Assembly (NCBI RefSeq): GCF_000272105.2 | Contig: NZ_AJZD02000305.1 | Location: 1 to 46,855, forward strand | DNA: 46,855 nucleotides | Reading direction: 5' to 3' | Source of the DNA: Vibrio splendidus 12E03 | GTDB taxonomy: Bacteria > Pseudomonadota > Gammaproteobacteria > Enterobacterales > Vibrionaceae | Shown here: in pieces, positions 43,120-46,855 of the stretch | How positions within the stretch are numbered: position 1 is the stretch's first letter | Layout: each line of letters starts with the position of its first letter | The notes under the pieces: generated by a model | Told to the model about the DNA's origin: nothing | Database searches by the model: none | The model's input: only the letters and a program-made list of their open reading frames with translations | Made by a program: the position numbers and the translations under genes

Positions 43120-43638
43120 TCAGTGGAGATGGCGTTGAATGCTGCCTTGATCATCGTTTCGGGGATGGGTTGCCATAAAGCGTACATGCGATTCGATCAA
43201 TTTCTCTGATTCGGCTTTCCAACGTGGTTCTTGCTGTTGGTTCGTAAACTCCAAAGCCAATACACACAAGTGTTGTAGCCGCTGTGTACACCACTCTTGC
43301 AAGCCAGCTTCTGATTTTGGGTCGCATGACACCGCTTGCAGCTTACTGTAGGCAAACATCAGGTATTGGTAGGCTTTATCTTGATGACTTGAGCTGTTGG
43401 CCTCCTGCGAAGCCAAGTCCGGATTCGATGAATCTGCGAGGTGGCGATAGAAAGTAAAGATTCTCAGGCACCCGTCTAGCCAACATGCGATGCCTTTGCT
43501 CTGCTCATCCGTGATCAATGGTCCCCAGAGCGCATCTGGAGGCATTAAGATCAAAGGTTCTAACCGGTCCACTTGATCATGCTTTCGGTCTTTGTACCAG
43601 TCTCCGATCCGCTCTAACCAAGTGTCTAGTTCATTCAT
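43120..43638 (-). CDS. Hypothetical protein coupled to the peptide-ABC ATPase
   Basis: 172-residue soluble protein of unknown function, rich in Trp, Gln and Asp/Glu, with no signal peptide, TM or catalytic motif I can name. Its ATG overlaps the upstream stop by ATGA, so it was translated by coupling with the ABC ATPase and probably belongs to that transporter operon. Two RctB-type 12-mers fall within its coding sequence (43148-43160 and 43574-43586). Because the ATPase gene is broken near its 5' end, expression of this gene may be reduced. Confidence 0.65.
   Translation of the reverse strand: MNELDTWLERIGDWYKDRKHDQVDRLEPLILMPPDALWGPLITDEQSKGIACWLDGCLRIFTFYRHLADSSNPDLASQEANSSSHQDKAYQYLMFAYSKLQAVSCDPKSEAGLQEWCTQRLQHLCVLALEFTNQQQEPRWKAESEKLIESHVRFMATHPRNDDQGSIQRHLH
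43148..43160 (+). promoter_or_regulatory. RctB-type 12-mer in the 3' end of the unknown gene
   Basis: TGATCATCGTTTC followed by GGGG fits the iteron form seen at 40474 and 40519. It is coding sequence for the last residues of the 172-residue protein. Confidence 0.6.
43574..43586 (+). promoter_or_regulatory. Perfect RctB-type 12-mer in the unknown gene
   Basis: TGATCATGCTTTC followed by GG is identical over 15 bases to the sites at 14890 and 17391 and over 13 to origin iterons. Confidence 0.65.
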
Positions 43639-44511
43639 GCAACATTATCCCATTGTTTTACAAAGTGATTATCAGCAATTTGCTTAACGTTATGCTGTAT
43701 TTCACTGCTTTGCTCTCGAATACGATCAGCGTCTATTGAATAGTTTGGTTCATTTTTAACGAGTTCGCCAAACGGTAGATCAGGATCTGGCACCGCAGAG
43801 ATCAATAGTTTGGTGTATGGGTGTTGAGGATTGGTCAAGATCGACTGAGTGGATCCCCATTCGACGATCTGTCCTTTGTACATAACTGCTGTCTCTTCTG
43901 CGATGTAATGTGCGGTGGCGAGATCATGGGTGATGTACAAAAAGCCAATCCCGAGCTCTTTCTTCATTCTTTGCATTAGATTAAGTGCGCCAAGTCGAAT
44001 CGAAACATCCAGCATGGAGGTGGGCTCGTCCGCAAGAATGACCTCAGCGCCAACAGCCAGTGCTCTTGCTAGGTTAACCCTTTGTCTATGGCCTCCACTG
44101 AGCTCGTGAGGGTACTTAGCCAATGTTTCAATGGGTAACTCCACCAGCGTTAATAATTCTTCCAGGCGCTCTGCTAGCGCTTGTTTGTTGGCGACTTGCT
44201 TATGAATCTTGAGAGGGCGTGTTAAGTGGTGCTCAATGGTGTGAGTGGGATTGAGTGAACCAAAGGGGTCTTGAAAAACCATTTGCACACGGCTGCGATA
44301 ATCCAAGATATCTTTACGGCTTTTCAGCGTAGAGATGTCTCTGCCTTTGAACAGTATCTCTCCCTTCGCTGTAGGGTAAAAATCGTGCGCAGGTGCTTTT
44401 ACCACAACCTGATTCTCCGGCTAAGCCGAAAATCTCGCTTTAGCCTATGTGAAAGCTAACGGATTTTATTGCATTGAAAGCGGGGAAAATGAGAGTTGGA
44501 TCAAACCACAT
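43635..44511 (-). pseudogene. Decayed oligopeptide ABC transporter ATPase (DppF/OppF type)
   Basis: The open frame from 44405 to 43635 encodes the body of a DppF-type ATPase: Q-loop 'VQMVFQDPFGSLNPTHTIEHHL', signature 'ELSGGHRQRVNLARAL', Walker B 'EVILADEPTSMLD', C-terminal 'YKGQIVEWGSTQSILTNPQHPYTKLLISAVPD'. It has no Walker A in frame. Upstream DNA in another frame encodes 'SEIFGLAGESGCGKSTCAR', preceded by 'FNAIKSVSFHIG' and an in-frame TAA at 44440-44442. So there is one nonsense codon and a frameshifting deletion between the GKST motif (44392) and 'YPTAKGEILF'. No permease or binding-protein partners are adjacent. A remnant of a lost peptide-uptake operon is the simplest reading. Confidence 0.85.
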
Positions 44512-44696
44512 TTCTTATGGGGAATCTTTTAAATGTAATTGCAGAAAATGTCTTTGGCAAAGTTTAAATGAGGCATTTATTAATTAGGTTTGTGAAGCGT
44601 CGGAATCATCACATTTCAGTACAGATTTTCTTAACAAGCGAAATAGCATTTGCTACAGATTACCTGTCCATTACATGGTGCTTTTCGGAGGAAAAC

Positions 44697-44891
44697 ATGT
44701 CCATTAATTCTATCAACCATGATGAAATGACAAATATTGCAAACAAGTGGGATGCTGAAGAAGAAGTATCTTTTAAACCAGAAAAGAAAATGAAGTCCGC
44801 TGAAGCTCGTCGTCGTATCGAGACTCTAAGAGAAATTAGAGAAAGCGGTTTGAGTCTGGAAGAAGCGAGGGAGCTAGGTCTTATTCACTAA
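44697..44891 (+). CDS. Small charged hypothetical protein, 64 residues
   Basis: Begins 'MSINSINHDEMTNIANKWD' and ends 'SLEEARELGLIH'. It is highly charged, mostly helical, with the basic stretch 'KPEKKMKSAEARRRIETLRE'. The start is fixed by GGAGG five bases upstream; the open frame continues 43 codons further back but those codons lack a ribosome site. It vaguely resembles PA3496-type small proteins; I am not confident of that. A terminator follows 20 nt after the stop, so it is a free-standing gene. Confidence 0.75.
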   Translation: MSINSINHDEMTNIANKWDAEEEVSFKPEKKMKSAEARRRIETLREIRESGLSLEEARELGLIH

Positions 44892-44910
44892 TAATCCCCA
44901 TTGCATTTAG

Positions 44911-44937
44911 AAGGGTGGCACAATGCCACCCTTTGAT
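44911..44937 (+). terminator. Terminator of the 64-residue gene
   Basis: AAGGGTGGC-ACAAT-GCCACCCTT, a nine-bp stem, followed by TTGATTTAT. Confidence 0.82.
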
Positions 44938-45155
44938 TTATAAGTATTTTTTCATTTTTCCTATCCAGGTTTAATCAACTCCTTGATTCTTTGGCTCACT
45001 GTTCCGTTCAGCCTATCCCTTTTGATATTAAGCTTTTCAGATGAAAAACACGCACATGGCATACTCTTGAGCTAAGTTGTTTGACAGTAATATTCAACGC
45101 CACTAATTTTAAAGTTAAAGCAAAAATATGCGATGTCGTTGGTAAGGAGAAGGCT

Positions 45156-45641
45156 ATGTCTAATTCTGTGGCTCAAGCTAAAGAAGTGCTGTTTTACGAA
45201 CCCGAAGATCCGAACGGATACCTGTCAAATTTTGCCGCTTGTCCTATCAAGGTGGGTGATCAAGTTTGGGCAACCAGCGAACATTATTATCAAGCGATGA
45301 AGTTTGCCTCCGAAGCGCTACGCAATACCATTTTGGAAGCCAGTACACCTGCCGAAGCGTTCTCTTTAAGTCGTGACTACGAAAACCAAGTTCGCGAAGA
45401 TTGGTATGACATTCGTGTTGAAGTGATGCAGTTCATTGTGACTGAGAAGTTCAGACAGAATCCACAGTTTGCGCTGTTTCTTACCAACACCGGAGATTCG
45501 GTGATCAAAGAACATTCGCACAAAGACCACTTCTGGGGCGATGGCGGCGATGGAACCGGTGAGAACCATTTGGGTAAGATTCTGATGGCAGTGCGTCACC
45601 AACTTCGTACTCAGCAACTGCATTTGATTGCTTCGCACTGA
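45156..45641 (+). CDS. NADAR-family (YbiA-like) N-glycosidase
   Basis: 161-residue NADAR domain protein. The family is tied to ADP-ribose/NAD or riboflavin-intermediate N-glycosidase activity. Seen: 'GYLSNFAACPIKVGDQVWATSEHYYQAMKF' (N-terminal signature with the conserved Glu) and 'HSHKDHFWGDGGDGTGENHLGKILMAVR' (C-terminal signature, as in YbiA). The start at 45156 follows AAGGAGA; a 25-codon upstream extension lacks such a site. It is free-standing, with a strong terminator downstream. Whether it acts in metabolism or in defence-type ADP-ribose chemistry cannot be read from the sequence. Confidence 0.88.
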   Translation: MSNSVAQAKEVLFYEPEDPNGYLSNFAACPIKVGDQVWATSEHYYQAMKFASEALRNTILEASTPAEAFSLSRDYENQVREDWYDIRVEVMQFIVTEKFRQNPQFALFLTNTGDSVIKEHSHKDHFWGDGGDGTGENHLGKILMAVRHQLRTQQLHLIASH

Positions 45642-45692
45642 TTCGTCGATTCAGATAGCGGATATGCTTATGATTACCCCTTAGACTCATTT

Positions 45693-45734
45693 AAAAGGCC
45701 GCCCTGCTATCTAGTATGAAGCAGGGCGGCCTTT
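45693..45734. terminator. Strong terminator after the NADAR gene
   Basis: AAAAGGCCGCCCTGC / GCAGGGCGGCCTTTT, a 15-bp perfect stem with a 13-nt loop, usable by the NADAR gene and by the leftward gene ending at 45817. Confidence 0.93.
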
Positions 45735-45816
45735 TCGGTTTTAGAGAGTCAGGCATCAACGAGAGTTAAAGTACGTGACTAAGCTATCCGTTGCTAAGTT
45801 CTACTTTACGCTGGTG

Positions 45817-46575
45817 CTACAAGTAACTCTGTACGATGTCGTCAAGCTGTCCATCGTCTTTCATTTGGTCGAGGCGTTGGTTGATGAAGCTTTGCAGTTT
45901 AGGATCCATCTCAGGGTCAAACGCCAAATGGATAGGGTAGTTATTGATTACAGAACCAAACTCTTGCATCTGGTAATCATCAATACTCAGTTTTTGTTCG
46001 TTTAGGTTGTATTTGATTCGTGATTCCATTTCCACAAACACTGTGTCGCCAGGTGCTCGGTTCAGGACACGAAACGCAGCAGTGTAATCTTTTACTCGAA
46101 TCTCGTTGAGCTTGCCTTGTTGGATATAAGGCTCCAAGTTCGGGTACTCAAATCCTTTCAGCAACACCACGGCTTTCCCATCGAGATCATCGATTGTATT
46201 GAACTCAAATGGCTTTTTACCGCTGCTGAGTAATACGTGTTTTACATTGTAAATCGGGTCTTCAGATAGATTCGCAGATTGAATATTCCCCCAACTAGGG
46301 CTGCCATAGGTAACCCAGTTTGGGTTCTCTCTCGCATCGAGCTTGTCGATCATTCGATTAAAAGGGTAGGTGTGGTAGTTGATCTCATATTGGCTGTCAT
46401 CAAACACGGCTTCCACAATATCTGAAACAATTCCTCTGTGAGATGACCCGTCAGTTTCGATTTGAAAAGGTTGCGCTTGGCTCGCAATAATGTAGTAGTG
46501 AAGAGGTTCGCTTGCAGAAGCATAACTGCTTGAAAACAAACTGACTATGGATGCAACGATAAGATGTTTTTTCAT
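45817..46575 (-). CDS. Periplasmic substrate-binding protein (SBP family 3-like)
   Basis: 252-residue exported protein. Signal peptide 'LIVASIVSLFSSSYASASEP'. The two-lobed amino-acid-binding type fold is suggested by 'GIVSDIVEAVFDDSQYEINYHTYPFNRMIDKLDARENPNW' and 'IDDLDGKAVVLLKGFEYPNLEPYI', with C-terminal 'DPKLQSFINQRLDQMKDDGQLDDIVQSYL'. No ABC permease is nearby. It is divergent (88 nt) from a gene starting with a membrane anchor, so it may serve as a sensor-domain partner rather than a transporter subunit. A parS2 site lies within its codons. Confidence 0.78.
   Translation of the reverse strand: MKKHLIVASIVSLFSSSYASASEPLHYYIIASQAQPFQIETDGSSHRGIVSDIVEAVFDDSQYEINYHTYPFNRMIDKLDARENPNWVTYGSPSWGNIQSANLSEDPIYNVKHVLLSSGKKPFEFNTIDDLDGKAVVLLKGFEYPNLEPYIQQGKLNEIRVKDYTAAFRVLNRAPGDTVFVEMESRIKYNLNEQKLSIDDYQMQEFGSVINNYPIHLAFDPEMDPKLQSFINQRLDQMKDDGQLDDIVQSYL
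46240..46254. promoter_or_regulatory. parS2: parS2 site inside the binding-protein gene
   Basis: TTTTACATTGTAAAT, an exact match to N-TTTACA-N-TGTAAA-N, fully within coding sequence, about 5.7 kb to the right of the iteron array. Confidence 0.85.
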
Positions 46576-46663
46576 AACCTTCCCTAGTTATTTGATGAAT
46601 GACTACTATTATACTAGTTGAGTAATTGTAGTTTGCTAGGATAACAATAATGGTAATTTGTGT

Positions 46664-46855
46664 ATGGTGACAAAAGGAAAACGCTACGTTGGACTCTCCC
46701 GACAGTTGATCGGGATGATAATAGCGATCAGTACCTTATTCACAGTTATAGTGACAGGTCTCGGGTTGTATGTAGAGTACCAAAGTCGAGTTTCTTTTAT
46801 CAGCTCTCAGATCGAGCAGGTCAAGGCTGGCTACCTGTCCGGTTTAACGGCCAGT
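46664..46855 (+). CDS. Start of a membrane-anchored sensory protein (truncated by window end)
   Basis: 64 codons run off the window edge. The product begins 'MVTKGKRYVGLSRQLIGMII', with one TM ('LIGMIIAISTLFTVIVTGLGLYV') followed by the start of a periplasmic helix ('QSRVSFISSQIEQVKAGYL'). This is the usual opening of a histidine kinase or diguanylate cyclase with a periplasmic sensor. It is divergent from the binding protein, a common arrangement for sensor and cognate binding protein. The C-terminal output domain is not in view. Confidence 0.6.
   Translation, partial: MVTKGKRYVGLSRQLIGMIIAISTLFTVIVTGLGLYVEYQSRVSFISSQIEQVKAGYLSGLTAS

Noticed and set aside
44489..44587. 32-residue plus-strand ORF with Cys motif 'CNCRKC'
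   Set aside because: A GGGG site precedes the ATG, but it starts antisense to the pseudogene remnant and no conservation can be judged; left out as unsupported.

Overview
The window is the replication-origin region of the secondary chromosome (chromosome 2) of a marine Vibrio. The diagnostic signals are rctB, a six-iteron origin array with a DnaA box, the parA2-parB2 pair, and seven copies of the parS2 palindrome (TTTACA-N-TGTAAA). VqmA/VqmR and a LapB-C-D-G locus on the same side of the origin fit the genus. Assignment below genus level (for example the Splendidus clade) would be a guess.

Layout. 0-7.3 kb: GNAT protein, AraC regulator, lipase-like hydrolase, CtlX-type amidinohydrolase, an exporter-type ABC half-transporter and a DUF445 membrane protein. 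7.4-11 kb: Lrp regulator, two small orphan genes, an exported double SnoaL-like protein and an AraC regulator. 11-17.6 kb: proline utilisation on the minus strand (AraC regulator, putA, a split-off C-terminal ALDH-like domain, putP). 18-21.3 kb: two tandem exported coiled-coil/PEGA paralogues, the second with a SUMF1-like domain. 21.35-22.4 kb: VqmA box, vqmR small RNA and vqmA. 22.5-26.6 kb: pdxH and a DctB/DctD-like two-component pair whose regulator has a degenerate AAA+ domain. 26.7-32.9 kb: lapC-lapG-lapD-lapB, controlling biofilm adhesin secretion and retention. 33-37.2 kb: a DUF342 protein and tmcA. 37.3-39.5 kb: parB2 and parA2. 39.7-40.76 kb: oriCII. 40.76-42.74 kb: rctB. 43-44.5 kb: an unknown gene coupled to a decayed peptide-ABC ATPase. 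44.7 kb to the end: a small gene, a NADAR protein, a periplasmic binding protein and the truncated start of a membrane protein.

How it works together. RctB acts on the 23-bp-spaced iterons and probably on the six ATCA repeats of the AT-rich segment, and it represses itself through the single iteron and 29-mer-type element at its promoter. ParA2/ParB2 segregate the region through parS2 sites scattered over about 37 kb, two of them inside coding sequence.

The least expected signal is that RctB-type 12-mers also occur outside the origin in two clusters. One is in and upstream of the put operon (14.8-17.8 kb, five sites, including a head-to-head pair). The other lies beyond rctB (43.0-43.6 kb, four sites). 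They are candidate titration, spreading or negative-control sites for chromosome 2 replication. No tRNA, rRNA, IS element, prophage or CRISPR was seen.
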